Source: Neobacillus rhizophilus
GTDB taxonomy: Bacteria > Bacillota > Bacilli > Bacillales > Cytobacillaceae
Direction of reading: 5' to 3'
Assembly (NCBI RefSeq): GCF_018343535.1
Contig: NZ_JAGYPF010000003.1
Coordinates: forward strand, 794,580-858,579
DNA length: 64,000 nt
Shown here: in pieces, positions 35,839 through 44,942 of the stretch
Layout of the letters: the number at the start of each line of letters is the position of its first letter
Numbering within the stretch: the stretch's first letter is position 1
Translations under genes and position numbers: made by a program
The notes under the pieces: generated by a model
What the model was told of the DNA's origin: nothing
The model's database searches: none
Seen by the model: the letters and a program-made list of their open reading frames with translations, nothing else

Positions 35839-36819
35839 ATGGATCAAAAGGATCAAAGTCGTCAATTAGAACAAATAAAGCAAATGCAACAAATGTTTAA
35901 AGCGAACATGAAAACTCAACCTTATCCCATGTACCCTAACTATGGGAAAATCACACGTTACGAAGAAATTCCGATAAGTTTACCTGAACAGCGCCAGCTG
36001 AGCCATCCCGGAGTGGAAAAATTTATGGTACCCCTTCCAATTATCGAAAACCCGAACTATAAAGGGAGTGGAAAGTTAACAGGAAAAGTAGCACTTATTA
36101 CAGGGGGTGACAGTGGTATTGGTGCAGCAGTAGCAATTGCGTTTGCTAAAGAAGGCGCAGATGTTGCTATTTCATACTTAGATGAACATGAGGATGCAAA
36201 TAGAACAAAAACGAGGATTGAACAACTCGGACAACGTTGTTTTCTAATGCCTGGTGACTTGCGGGACAAACAACACTGTATCTCCATTGTAGAACAAACA
36301 GTAAATACGTTTGGCCGTCTCGATATTCTTTGTAACCACGTTGGTATCCAATTCCAACAACTAAGTCTGCTTGACATTACAGATGAGCAATTCGATGACA
36401 CCTTCAAAGTTAATATATACTCTCATTTTTACACAACAAGAGCTGCGCTTCCTCATTTAAAACCAGGCAGCTCAATCATTGGCACTTCTTCAGTGGTGAC
36501 GTATGTAGGTGAGCAGCAAATGATTGATTATACGGCCACAAAAGGCGCAATAGTTGGCTGGACACGTGCCTTGGCTAAAAATGTCGTGAAACAAGGGATC
36601 CGAGTCAATGCCGTCGCCCCAGGCCGAATTTGGACCCCGCTTATTTCAGCAAGTTTCTCGTCAGACCAAGTCGCTGTATATGGAGCATTTAATCCAATGG
36701 AACGAGTTGCCCATCCGTTTGAACTCGCACCAACCTTTGTCTATCTTGCTTCTGATGATTCTCGTTTTGTTACTGGTCAAGTTCTTCATGTTGATGGGGG
36801 AGAATCCACACATTCCTAA
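35839..36819 (+). CDS. SDR family oxidoreductase, YhdF/GSP39-like
   Basis: The 326-residue protein has a ~65-residue N-terminal extension rich in Gln and Pro ([20 protein letters not shown]), then a classical [27 protein letters not shown] in place of NNAG, catalytic Ser in GTSSVVTY and YTATKGA. This matches the Bacillus general-stress-type glucose/ribitol dehydrogenase-like group (YhdF, YhxC, YdaD). The strong AGGAGG site and lone position suggest stress-dependent expression, which is inference from the family. A small frame follows 18 bases after its stop. Confidence 0.9.
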   Translation: MDQKDQSRQLEQIKQMQQMFKANMKTQPYPMYPNYGKITRYEEIPISLPEQRQLSHPGVEKFMVPLPIIENPNYKGSGKLTGKVALITGGDSGIGAAVAIAFAKEGADVAISYLDEHEDANRTKTRIEQLGQRCFLMPGDLRDKQHCISIVEQTVNTFGRLDILCNHVGIQFQQLSLLDITDEQFDDTFKVNIYSHFYTTRAALPHLKPGSSIIGTSSVVTYVGEQQMIDYTATKGAIVGWTRALAKNVVKQGIRVNAVAPGRIWTPLISASFSSDQVAVYGAFNPMERVAHPFELAPTFVYLASDDSRFVTGQVLHVDGGESTHS

Positions 36820-36837
36820 TGGAAGGGGGTTACCATT

Positions 36838-37002
36838 TTGAGATATGAATTTAATCCAGAAGTAAAGCTATTGCTAGTAAACCATTCAAATGAAAAAGTA
36901 AAGATGGTCTATATGGAGGATTCCTGGCCAATGTCTAAAATAGCACTTAGACCACCATACTATTGCTACCCAAGTTACGAGTTGAATTATCCAATAATCT
37001 AA
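36838..37002 (+). CDS. Small protein downstream of SDR, 54 aa, unknown
   Basis: A TTG start seven bases after GAAGGGGG opens a 54-codon frame ending PPYYCYPSYELNYPII, rich in Tyr and Pro. The close spacing after the SDR stop suggests co-transcription. The family is not recognised. The C-terminal Tyr/Pro pattern does not look random, but a chance frame is not excluded. Confidence 0.45.
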   Translation: MRYEFNPEVKLLLVNHSNEKVKMVYMEDSWPMSKIALRPPYYCYPSYELNYPII

Positions 37003-37121
37003 TAATAACAGACAGTGTGGAAGTCCATTCAACATTTCGCTTAGGGTTCGCAATTATACTAACTTTCAATTCATCAATTTTAACTAATAAGAAAATAGGC
37101 AGTCGTCCTCACGATTATTAA

Positions 37122-37322
37122 ATTTCCCGATTAGTTTCTATCCCAGAAAATATTCCAATTATTATATGGGTATCAGAGAATGCGAATGAACAAACAGGGC
37201 TTCTCTTTACGATGTCCTTATTAAGGGAACGAAAAAATAACATCTTTTTCATAAATACCGGACAGTTGTATAAAGAAATATTTAAGTCAAAATCAATTTG
37301 GCGACAGGGAATTTGGGCTTAA
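37122..37322 (+). pseudogene. DUF1835-like protein fragment
   Basis: An open stretch without start reads IIIWVSENANEQTGLLFTMS and FFINTGQLYKEIF, matching the early part of DUF1835 proteins as I remember them, where an ENAxEQTGL segment is conserved. It stops at 37322 with no continuation of the domain. It is probably a truncated remnant. Confidence 0.5.
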
Positions 37323-37627
37323 AAGGCATATTGAATTTTTCTTATATAAAGAAAATTGATGATATTAAGCAGACTATCCCAATTGAGGATATTGTTATTA
37401 CAGACAACATTGAAGCAATCCAAACAAAATTACTTAAAGGATATGCGATTCTGCAAATCAAGGAAAATTATAATAAGGTTGCATTAATTAATTTATCTAA
37501 CGAAAAAGATAACATCTATTCAAAAATTGCATTCTATTTTCTTTATTGTTATATTCCGTTTTTGTTTGTGTTTATTTATATGAAGACAAAAGATAATGAA
37601 ACTGCAAAACAATGTGGTTTCCCATAA
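37298..37627 (+). CDS. Doubtful hypothetical protein, possible germination-protein fragment
   Basis: A 109-codon frame overlaps the end of the DUF1835 remnant and lacks a ribosome binding site. The stretch DNIEAIQTKLLKGYAILQI loosely resembles the GerA-type spore germination family, and a hydrophobic tail (YFLYCYIPFLFVFIYM) follows. It could be a GerA-like fragment or a chance frame. I put little weight on it. Confidence 0.25.
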   Translation: MATGNLGLKGILNFSYIKKIDDIKQTIPIEDIVITDNIEAIQTKLLKGYAILQIKENYNKVALINLSNEKDNIYSKIAFYFLYCYIPFLFVFIYMKTKDNETAKQCGFP

Positions 37628-37725
37628 TTAGAAATGGATGTTTCTTCAATGTCTATGCTGATAAAATTATTCTGCAGGGAAACACTATAAACAAAGTAAA
37701 CTTTTATCGGTTGGAGGCCGTTAGA

Positions 37726-38151
37726 ATGAAGGTTTTATCAATGATTCAGCCTTGGGCAAGTCTTTTTGTCCTTCGTGAGGCCAAATATGAAACAAGGACA
37801 TGGAGAACGAATTATCGAGGGCCATTGGCGATTCACACAAGTAAAAAAATAGATAAGGCTGTCTGCAACCATGTAGCAATCCAGGCGTTGCTTGGAAAGC
37901 ATGGGTACACAAAAGAGAACCTTCCAACTGGCATGATCATTGCGGTATGCAGGCTGGAAAATTGTTTGATGGTGACTGAAAACAACCAGACGAGTGCAAT
38001 CCTGGAGGATGGAAGAATTGTATCAGGTAATGACTATTTTTTAGGTGACTTTCAAGTGGGAGGTTTTGCTTGGGAAGTTCAGGACATGCAGTTACTGGAT
38101 GAGTTTATTCCAGCTAAAGGAAAACTAGGACTATGGGAATATAATTTATAA
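37726..38151 (+). CDS. ASCH domain protein
   Basis: The ATG at 37726 is eight bases after GGAGG; a longer upstream frame is not needed. The 141-residue product begins KVLSMIQPWASLFVLREAKY and contains TRTWRTNYRGPLAIHTSKK, the ASCH pocket typical of EVE/YTH-related RNA- or modified-base-binding folds. ASCH proteins may bind RNA or act as nucleases or amidohydrolases on modified nucleosides. There is no operon partner; decayed genes surround it. Confidence 0.88.
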   Translation: MKVLSMIQPWASLFVLREAKYETRTWRTNYRGPLAIHTSKKIDKAVCNHVAIQALLGKHGYTKENLPTGMIIAVCRLENCLMVTENNQTSAILEDGRIVSGNDYFLGDFQVGGFAWEVQDMQLLDEFIPAKGKLGLWEYNL

Positions 38152-38319
38152 CAATTTTTAGATAAAACTTATCCGCAGAATCTATGACACCGACTTAATT
38201 GTTTGGGTGCCATTCAGTTTTTAGACCCTTTTTTCACCACAACACGTATAGAACGATTACATAAATTTCGTTAACATAAAAATACCATTTTTCCTGAATG
38301 AGAAAATGTATTTTCTTTA

Positions 38320-38610
38320 TTAGGAGTGATTAATTATTTTTTTCAATCCAATTATTACACCCGGTATCACAAATAACATTGGTAGCCATACTGGACCCAT
38401 AACTTTCCCAGAAATACAAAGTCAGGAGATAATATTAGCACCACCTTAACGAAAATCGCGGAGAAGACAAATGGAAGATATGCATAAGTAATACCATTCC
38501 TAACTGAATCATGACAGGCGTCCCACATAGTAAAGAAATAAAGACAAGCGAGCAAAGCCTGGTAACGCTATGCTCCATAGAATAGTTTCAATGACCTTCT
38601 CTTTATTCAT
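38320..38610 (-). pseudogene. Bacillus small membrane protein, frameshifted and deleted
   Basis: The minus strand starts MNKEKVIETILWSIALPGFA and breaks after 33 codons. A second frame carries MWDACHDSVRNG and YLPFVFSAIFVKVV, and a third ends GPVWLPMLFVIPGVIIGLKK with a stop at 38320. The three pieces are colinear parts of one multi-helix membrane protein seen in Bacillus. At least two frame changes and an internal loss have inactivated it. Confidence 0.7.
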
Positions 38611-38619
38611 AAGCTACAC

Positions 38620-38733
38620 TTACTTTATATTTCTTAAACTTTCACGATCTTCAGCTAAAGGTGGTTGCTCCATCCAACCATATTTTATTAAAAGTTGAGC
38701 TCCGTTCTCCGCATACAGCCCTATCTCAGCCAT
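38620..38733 (-). pseudogene. DUF3231 spore-protein family, C-terminal fragment
   Basis: The frame reads MAEIGLYAENGAQLLIKYGW and MEQPPLAEDRESL before a stop, the conserved C-terminus of DUF3231 proteins (often EDGAxLLIKxGWxEQPP). Upstream in other frames are short pieces compatible with the same family. The bulk of the roughly 330-residue protein is gone. Confidence 0.65.
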
Positions 38734-38836
38734 GTAGTTAATTGAATATTAGTGAAGAAAAAAGTTTTTAGATATCTAAAAGACAATCCATAGCCACTTT
38801 TTCTAAATTTCTCTTCATTACTATTTCTCCTGAAAG

Positions 38837-38902
38837 AGTGTGCCTGTCACCACCCGAATCTTGTCGAGTAGAATTCGACAAATTATGGTGGTGACAGGCA
38901 CT
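38837..38902. repeat. Palindromic intergenic repeat, copy C
   Basis: AGTGTGCCTGTCACCACC pairs with GGTGGTGACAGGCACT around TTGTCGAGTAGAATTCGACA. It starts 38 bases past the OpuABC stop, so it may also terminate that operon. Confidence 0.9.
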
Positions 38903-38939
38903 TATTAAAAAATTGTCATACAGTTTGTAATCCCAGTTT

Positions 38940-40676
38940 CTACTTCAAATCTTCTATCGAATTAATATCCATATACTTTGGTACAACCAGTCCATTCTTC
39001 GTGCCATGAAGGTTGCTTCCAAGGTCAATGAAGTCATTTTTATATTGCTTATAATATTCCGCGTGGGTGCTCGGCAGCCAGGCCGAAACCATACCGTCGG
39101 CGCTTTTGTTGGCCACACCAGCAAACATCGGGCCGACTTCCACTTGACTCAATTTCACATGGAATCCATTCTGCTCTAGCACCTTGGCGATGACATTGGT
39201 ACTGGCAATTTCTGTATCCCAAGCCACATAGACAAGATTAATCGTCTCCCCATTACCTGCTTTGGCACCATTTGTCCATTGCCCCACTTTATCCTTGTTG
39301 GCATCCGTCCATTTTTTGGCTGCTTTCTCTGGATCCGTTCCGTCTTTAATATCCACCATCACTTTTTCTATATCTGCAGGCTCCCAGGAAAATTGATCAA
39401 GGATGGTATACGCGCCCGGCGCATCCTGTTCAAGGCCTTTTCTTACAATCGTATGAATATCCTCAACCGCACCAAAAGATTTCTTCGGATCCTCGAGAAA
39501 TTTTAAGTCATAAGTGGAAAACATCCAATGCGGTGACCATCCGGTGACAATAATTGGTTTTTTCTGATTATAGGCCTTCTTTAATTCGGCAGCCATAGCA
39601 GCCGATGACCCTTCTTGCAGCTGCCATTGATCCAGCTGATAATCTTTGATCGCTTTATTCGATTGGGCCATAATTCCTGCACCAGGTTCAATCCCAATTA
39701 TTTTATAATCAGTTTGGGTTCCAATACGATTCCCACCCTTTTTCACAGCTGTTTCTTTTGTGACTCCAGTCACGATCGCTGTCAGAATGACCAGTACAGC
39801 TAAAATGGAAAAGACGACTTTTTTCTTAATTACCTTTTCATAGGCCGGTTTCCGCAAGTTTTGGCTAATCCGGTCGAGTATAACGGCGATGAACACGATG
39901 GATAATCCTGCTTCAAAACCCTTTCCCACGTCAATTTGGCTAACAGCCCGGTAAACATCTGCGCCCAGCCCCGGCGCCCCTACAAGGGAAGCTGTCACAA
40001 CCATTGATAAAGCTAGCATAATGCTTTGATTGACCCCGGCCATAATTGTTGGCGTAGCAATCGGTAATTGAACCTTGAATAATTTTTGGCTGCTACTGGA
40101 ACCAAAGGCATCCGCTGCTTCAATTAAATCCTTTGGAACTTCCTTAATGCCCAGATTGGTCATTCGGATTGTTGGCGCAATGGCAAAAATAATCGAGGCA
40201 ATAATTCCTGGCACCACTCCAATACCAAAAAACAATATCGAAGGAATTAAATAGACAAATGCCGGCATGGTTTGCATAAAATCTAAAGTCGGCGTTACAA
40301 TTCGATGCACTGTTTTTCTTTGGGCACACCAGATTCCAACAGGGATCCCAATGATGATGGTAAATAATCCTGATAATAACACAATAGCTATGGTTTGAAT
40401 GCTGGAATCCCAATAGCCGAGATTATCAATCAAGAGCAAGCTGACAAGCGCAAAAATTCCTAACGGCCATCTGCTTGTATAAATAACCAACAGAGTTAAG
40501 ACGATGATTAAAACGATAGGCGGACCAGCACTTAATACATCCACTACGATATTTAGCAGGCCCTCGATGACGGTAGTTAAAAAGGTGAAAAATCCGGCAA
40601 ATGCAACGGTGACCCACTTGACCAGAACGTCTACCCAATCTCCTAAAGGGATTTTTGGCACATTCATCTCATTCAC
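38940..40676 (-). CDS. opuAB-opuAC fusion: Glycine betaine/proline betaine ABC transporter permease fused to substrate-binding protein
   Basis: Residues ~1-290 are an OpuAB/ProW permease with about seven helices and the EAA loop EAADAFGSSSSQKLFKVQLP. After a further helix (VVFSILAVLVILTAIVTGV), residues ~310-578 form an OpuAC-type binding protein. It has the aromatic-cage segments VTGWSPHWMF and VYVAWDTEI and the end MVSAWLPSTHAEYYKQY. Lobe order is the rearranged one known for OpuAC relative to ProX. The single-chain form resembles OpuABC of Lactococcus, so each transporter would carry two external receptors. The gene overlaps opuAA by 8 bases. Confidence 0.93.
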   Translation of the reverse strand: MNEMNVPKIPLGDWVDVLVKWVTVAFAGFFTFLTTVIEGLLNIVVDVLSAGPPIVLIIVLTLLVIYTSRWPLGIFALVSLLLIDNLGYWDSSIQTIAIVLLSGLFTIIIGIPVGIWCAQRKTVHRIVTPTLDFMQTMPAFVYLIPSILFFGIGVVPGIIASIIFAIAPTIRMTNLGIKEVPKDLIEAADAFGSSSSQKLFKVQLPIATPTIMAGVNQSIMLALSMVVTASLVGAPGLGADVYRAVSQIDVGKGFEAGLSIVFIAVILDRISQNLRKPAYEKVIKKKVVFSILAVLVILTAIVTGVTKETAVKKGGNRIGTQTDYKIIGIEPGAGIMAQSNKAIKDYQLDQWQLQEGSSAAMAAELKKAYNQKKPIIVTGWSPHWMFSTYDLKFLEDPKKSFGAVEDIHTIVRKGLEQDAPGAYTILDQFSWEPADIEKVMVDIKDGTDPEKAAKKWTDANKDKVGQWTNGAKAGNGETINLVYVAWDTEIASTNVIAKVLEQNGFHVKLSQVEVGPMFAGVANKSADGMVSAWLPSTHAEYYKQYKNDFIDLGSNLHGTKNGLVVPKYMDINSIEDLK

Positions 40677-41874
40677 TCTCCAAATCGTTCAAGGAATCTT
40701 TAATTCCTGCCAACGCACCGATGACGGCACCGCGAACGACCACACCTTTAAGTCGGTTCTCTTCATCGATAACAGAGATTGGCAGACTCGATGTCGCAAT
40801 CACATCCATTAGTTCAGCGAGTATGGTATCTCCGGAAACGGTTGGAATATCCGTTGTCATAACATCTGCAATTGATTGATTCTGATCAATGGCCTGTCGT
40901 GCCTCTTCAGCGGTGATGGCACCCAATAATTTCCGATTGCGTCCAACAACAAATATACTGGAATATCCCTGCTTCCGCATGATTTCCAATGCCACCCGCG
41001 GCCCCCGGTCTATACCAATTCTTTCTGCTGGTTTCATTACATGGGATGCCGTTAATATTTTTGATAAATCTACATCTTCCACGAATTTCTCGACAAATTC
41101 ATTCGCAGGATTCATTAAAATTTGCTCGGGTGTTCCCAGCTGAATGATACTGCCATCCTTCATCAACGCAATCCGATCACCGATTCGCAATGCTTCATCC
41201 AAATCATGGGTAATAAAGATGATCGTTTTCTTGTATTTCTCTTGGATCTCCAACAATTCATCCTGCATATCTTTCCGAATTAACGGGTCGAGCGCACTGA
41301 ATGCCTCGTCCATCAAGATTACATCTGTGTCACTGGCAAGTGCCCTAGCTAGTCCCACCCGTTGTTGCATTCCCCCGCTTAATTGTTTTGGCAGCTGATT
41401 TTCGTAACCTTTTAACCCGACAATCTCCAATGCACTAAGTGCCCTTTTCCTTCGCTGTTCAGCGGGGACCTTCTGAATCTCCAGCCCATATTCCGTATTT
41501 TCCACTATCGTTTTATGAGGAAATAAGGCAAAATTCTGAAACACCATACTAATCTTTTTCTGCCTGACCTCCCTTAAGCGTGCATCACTCATCTTCACGA
41601 TATCTTCATTTTCAATCAGGATTTCTCCGATTGTTGGCTTTATCAGGCGGTTAAACATACGGATTAACGTGGATTTTCCGCTTCCAGATAAACCCATAAT
41701 GACAAAAATCTCACCAGGGTAAATTTCAAAGGAAACATTTTTTACCCCAAGGGTCTGTCCGGTGGCTTTCAAAATTTCCTTCTTGGTCTTTCCTTGTTTC
41801 AATAAGTCGATTGCAGCCTTTGGATTATTGCCAAAAATCTTAGAGACCCTTCTGACCTCGACGTAGGGATTCAT
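40669..41874 (-). CDS. opuAA: Glycine betaine ABC transporter ATP-binding protein with tandem CBS domains
   Basis: The 401-residue protein starts with the ProV/OpuAA-specific N-terminus (KAAIDLLKQGKTKKEILKAT) and has Walker A GLSGSGKST, signature LSGGMQQRVGLARAL, Walker B VILMDEAFSALDP and the switch His (FITHD). C-terminal CBS domains span about residues 285-385. In OpuA they sense ionic strength or c-di-AMP and gate transport under osmotic stress. It is the first gene of a two-gene operon with the permease-receptor fusion. Gene order and domains make the assignment firm. Confidence 0.95.
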   Translation of the reverse strand: MNPYVEVRRVSKIFGNNPKAAIDLLKQGKTKKEILKATGQTLGVKNVSFEIYPGEIFVIMGLSGSGKSTLIRMFNRLIKPTIGEILIENEDIVKMSDARLREVRQKKISMVFQNFALFPHKTIVENTEYGLEIQKVPAEQRRKRALSALEIVGLKGYENQLPKQLSGGMQQRVGLARALASDTDVILMDEAFSALDPLIRKDMQDELLEIQEKYKKTIIFITHDLDEALRIGDRIALMKDGSIIQLGTPEQILMNPANEFVEKFVEDVDLSKILTASHVMKPAERIGIDRGPRVALEIMRKQGYSSIFVVGRNRKLLGAITAEEARQAIDQNQSIADVMTTDIPTVSGDTILAELMDVIATSSLPISVIDEENRLKGVVVRGAVIGALAGIKDSLNDLESE

Positions 41875-42074
41875 GCAGTCACCTCATCTAATTAATTAAC
41901 CGTATCATATACATTTTTGCCGAATATCCCCATTCTATGTTACTTCCGTCATAATTTTAGATTTAGCTAAAAAAGGTCCTATTCGAGTGACTACAAATCA
42001 ACTTTTAAGGAAAGTTCCGATGGCGGTAAATAATTTCATCCTATAGTTCAGCTCAGAATTTACTTCCTGAAAAA

Positions 42075-42120
42075 AGAGCCTATGCAAGAATTAGTTATCT
42101 TGAATAGGCCCTTCTTTTTA
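42075..42120. terminator. Stem-loop with T-run in the opuAA-ytrA intergenic region
   Basis: AAGA-GCCTAT (42075-42083) pairs with ATAGGC (42104-42109) and a CTTCTTTTT run follows. No gene ends here, so it might be a relic or an insulator between divergent units. Nothing else is seen in 41875-42180. Confidence 0.5.
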
Positions 42121-42192
42121 TCAGGTAATCTCATTTACTTATGATACGAGCGTGTTTATTCCTGAGAAACAATTCTTTTGTCAGGATGCGAT

Positions 42193-42238
42193 TGTTATAG
42201 TAAATATAGAACAGGTCTGTTATACTAAGTATAGAACA
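42193..42238. promoter_or_regulatory. Tandem palindromic operators upstream of ytrA-type gene
   Basis: Two 21-base imperfect palindromes, TGTTATA-GTAAA-TATAGAACA (42193-42213) and TGTTATA-CTAAG-TATAGAACA (42218-42238), differ only in the centre. Their centres are 25 bases apart, and the second ends 21 bases before the ATG. They are well placed to be the autoregulatory binding sites of the GntR/YtrA repressor that follows and likely overlap its promoter. Confidence 0.75.
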
Positions 42239-42259
42239 AACAAGGATGGAGATGTTTGA

Positions 42260-42640
42260 ATGGTGATCCTAGATCCCGAATCCAATATTCCGTTATATAT
42301 GCAGCTTCGAACTCAAATAATTGAATCTATTGTACGTGGAAATTTATCGAAGGGTGATACATTACCTTCTGTTCGTGGGTTAGCTGGTGATTTAGGCATT
42401 AACATGCACACAGTCAATAAAAGCTATCACGAACTCGAGGCCAAGGGAATCATTGAAATCGTTCCAAAAAAAGGAGCGGTCATTATTGCAGATACAGAAA
42501 AAGGACCTTCAAAAAAACAGCGTGAGGACATTACTGAGGAGTTAAGACCCGCCGTAGCTGAAGCGCTCGTTCATGGCATGAAGGAAGAAGATCTCCATCA
42601 GTTAATTTCAGAGATTATTTTAATAGTGAAGGAGGTGTAA
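42260..42640 (+). CDS. GntR family regulator, YtrA subfamily
   Basis: The 126-residue protein has the GntR winged helix (IPLYMQLRTQIIESIVRGNL, LPSVRGLAGDLGINMHTVNK) and the short two-helix tail that defines the YtrA subfamily. Such proteins repress the ABC transporter operon they head and often respond to cell-envelope stress or antibiotics. It leads a five-gene rightward operon with gaps of 4, 56 and 28 bases and a final overlap. The tandem palindromes upstream are probable operators. Confidence 0.93.
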   Translation: MVILDPESNIPLYMQLRTQIIESIVRGNLSKGDTLPSVRGLAGDLGINMHTVNKSYHELEAKGIIEIVPKKGAVIIADTEKGPSKKQREDITEELRPAVAEALVHGMKEEDLHQLISEIILIVKEV

Positions 42641-42644
42641 TCAA

Positions 42645-43757
42645 ATGGAATTTGCGATATTATTTATCACCATCATTTTCGTAAGTGTGTTTCAAATTTT
42701 TATTCCATTTTTCGCAAAACGGACAGTTGTTTTTGGGGTTTCAATCCCTAATGAGCAAATAAAGAATCCTAAAGTGATGAAGTACAAGAAGATCTATACC
42801 ATTATTACTTCGATTATGGCACTCATTGTTTTGGGGGGATTTTTCTTTTGGAATCAGGGACAGAACGTGAATGAGACGCAGCTGGCTCTGGCAGGTATGA
42901 TGATCCCATTTATTGTGCTGCTTGTTGGTTTAGCATTATATTTATATTTTCACTTTACATTATCAAAATTAAAAAAGTCCCAAAATTGGTACCGGGATGT
43001 GAAACAGGTTTATTATGCTGACCTGGCAACTCGTTCAAAGGATGAGATGCTGGCCCCCTTTGCTCATCTCATGCCCATCATCATTTCAGCTGGTTTGGTC
43101 ATTTTAACCGTAAATGTATATGACCGTTTGCCTAGCCAAATTCCAACACATTGGGGACCTACTGGTCAAGCAGATGCGTTTAGTAATAAAAGCTGGATGA
43201 CTGCGCTTGGCCTGCCCATCATTTTAATCATTATGCAACTTATGTTCTTTGCCATAAACCTTTTTACAAAGAAATCCGGCATTAAAATCAATCCCGGTAA
43301 TGTTACGTCATCAAAATTACGTCAGCTTCGTCTTCGTAAATACACAAGCTGGTTCTTATTTGTTGTTAATATATTACTCTCTCTGCTATTTGCCATTTTA
43401 CAGCTAAATCTTATCTATGAAAACGTAGTGAATGAAACCTTTATGATGATTTTACCTTTAGGTTTCATGGTCATCACCCTGGCAGGGACAATTTGGTTAG
43501 CAGTGAAAGTTGGCAGCGTGGACTCAGACTTTGAAGGAAAGCCAATAATGGAAAACACTAATAATGTTGAAGCGATGGATGAAGATAAATATTGGAAAGG
43601 CGGGTTATTCTATTATAACCGCAACGATCCTTCTGTATTTGTAGAGAAACGTTTTGGCATTGGCTATACATTAAATTTCGCTAATCCGATCGGATATTTA
43701 ATTATCATTCTTCCAATTGTTTTGATTTGCATTCTTCCGTTCTTTTTCAATAAATGA
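42645..43757 (+). CDS. DUF1648/DUF5808 membrane protein
   Basis: The 370-residue protein has about eight hydrophobic segments. LPSQIPTHWGPTGQAD is the DUF1648 signature, shared with SdpI-like immunity proteins, and YWKGGLFYYNRNDPSVFVEK is the DUF5808 signature. In Bacillus this pair often sits directly behind a YtrA-type regulator. It may act as an antimicrobial-immunity or sensing protein; that is inference from SdpI. It starts four bases after the regulator stop, suggesting translational coupling. Confidence 0.9.
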   Translation: MEFAILFITIIFVSVFQIFIPFFAKRTVVFGVSIPNEQIKNPKVMKYKKIYTIITSIMALIVLGGFFFWNQGQNVNETQLALAGMMIPFIVLLVGLALYLYFHFTLSKLKKSQNWYRDVKQVYYADLATRSKDEMLAPFAHLMPIIISAGLVILTVNVYDRLPSQIPTHWGPTGQADAFSNKSWMTALGLPIILIIMQLMFFAINLFTKKSGIKINPGNVTSSKLRQLRLRKYTSWFLFVVNILLSLLFAILQLNLIYENVVNETFMMILPLGFMVITLAGTIWLAVKVGSVDSDFEGKPIMENTNNVEAMDEDKYWKGGLFYYNRNDPSVFVEKRFGIGYTLNFANPIGYLIIILPIVLICILPFFFNK

Positions 43758-43813
43758 AACTCTCACCCCTATTTTGTGGTGTAAAAAAGGAAGTTAGTAA
43801 GGAGGCAAAGAAA

Positions 43814-44008
43814 ATGATCTCACAAATAAACTGGGCCTTGGTTGCTCCAATCATTGCCATTCAAGTGATCTTAATGATTATTGCGTTGGTCGATCTCTTT
43901 AAAACAGAGAAGACGAATGGACCAAAATGGATGTGGGTACTTATCATTCTTTTTATCAATATTCTTGGTCCCATTTTGTATTTTGTCATAGGAAAAAAGC
44001 ACGCATAA
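43814..44008 (+). CDS. PLDc_N domain membrane protein, YxlE-like
   Basis: The 64-residue protein has two transmembrane helices and the PLDc_N pattern ending GPILYFVIGKK. YxlE of the Bacillus sigY operon has this form and order (yxlE-yxlF-yxlG), and there it acts against sigma-Y. The upstream frame at 43754 overlaps the previous gene end; the ATG at 43814 is six to seven bases after AAGGAGG and is the true start. No sigma factor gene is present here, so the regulatory role may differ. Confidence 0.88.
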   Translation: MISQINWALVAPIIAIQVILMIIALVDLFKTEKTNGPKWMWVLIILFINILGPILYFVIGKKHA

Positions 44009-44036
44009 ACTATGCTCCTAAAAAGGTGTGAGAAAG

Positions 44037-44942
44037 ATGAAGCTGATGGAAGTAAGTTCATTAACTAAGTCATTTGGAAAGCATGTGGCCGTTAACAACT
44101 TGTCTTTTTCAATTGAGGAAGGACACTGCGTGGCGCTGCTCGGCCCAAATGGCGCAGGAAAGACCACAACACTGGAAATGCTCGCAAGCCTGCAAAAACC
44201 AACAAACGGATCGGTCTCGTTTTTAGGTGTTGAAAAAGGGGATTATCGGGAATCTATCGGCTACCTGCCACAGCAGCCTGTTTTTTTCCCTTGGATGAAT
44301 GCAATGGAGTACCTCGTGTTTATGGGTGAACTTTCCGGACTGTCTAAGGCCAAGGCCTCGATGCGTGCTGATGAGTTACTTGAACTATTAGGAATTGCCG
44401 ATGCTAGAAAGCGCAAGATCGGGGGGTATTCAGGGGGGATGAAGCAGCGTCTTGGAATTGCACAGGCACTGATTCATGAGCCAAAATTGCTAATGCTGGA
44501 TGAACCGGTTTCAGCACTTGACCCGGTCGGACGCAGGGAAATGCTTGAATTGATGAAAATGCTGAAAGAAACAACGACGATTCTGTTTTCGACACATATC
44601 CTTCATGATGCTGAGGAGGTTTGTGATGATGTCATTATGATTCATAAAGGTGAGCTAGCCATCACGGGTTCTCTTTCAGAACTGCGCCGAAGGCATCAGG
44701 AGGATGTCATTATCATTTCAGCGGATGGAAATCTGGATGAATGGGTCCGAAGCATCGAGAACTGGAATGTGGTCTCTAAAGTGATCGCAAATAATGATAC
44801 TATTAAAATTTATGTTAAAAATGCCGAAGTGGCAAGAAACCAGCTATTAGTTGAAATAGCCGAAAGGCAGCTGCCAATCTCGAGATTCACAGTGGGGCAA
44901 ACCAGCCTTGAGGATCTGTTCATGAAGGTGGTGGGAAAATGA
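44037..44942 (+). CDS. ABC transporter ATP-binding protein, YxlF-like
   Basis: The 301-residue ATPase has Walker A LLGPNGAGKTTT, Q-loop region GYLPQQPVFFPW, signature YSGGMKQRLGIAQAL, Walker B LLMLDEPVSALDP and switch His FSTHIL. The C-terminal extension of about 90 residues is typical of ABC-2 exporters of the CcmA/YxlF kind. It starts at the ATG at 44037, eight bases after AAAGGTG; an upstream GTG overlaps that site. It pairs with the permease that overlaps its end by four bases. Confidence 0.93.
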   Translation: MKLMEVSSLTKSFGKHVAVNNLSFSIEEGHCVALLGPNGAGKTTTLEMLASLQKPTNGSVSFLGVEKGDYRESIGYLPQQPVFFPWMNAMEYLVFMGELSGLSKAKASMRADELLELLGIADARKRKIGGYSGGMKQRLGIAQALIHEPKLLMLDEPVSALDPVGRREMLELMKMLKETTTILFSTHILHDAEEVCDDVIMIHKGELAITGSLSELRRRHQEDVIIISADGNLDEWVRSIENWNVVSKVIANNDTIKIYVKNAEVARNQLLVEIAERQLPISRFTVGQTSLEDLFMKVVGK

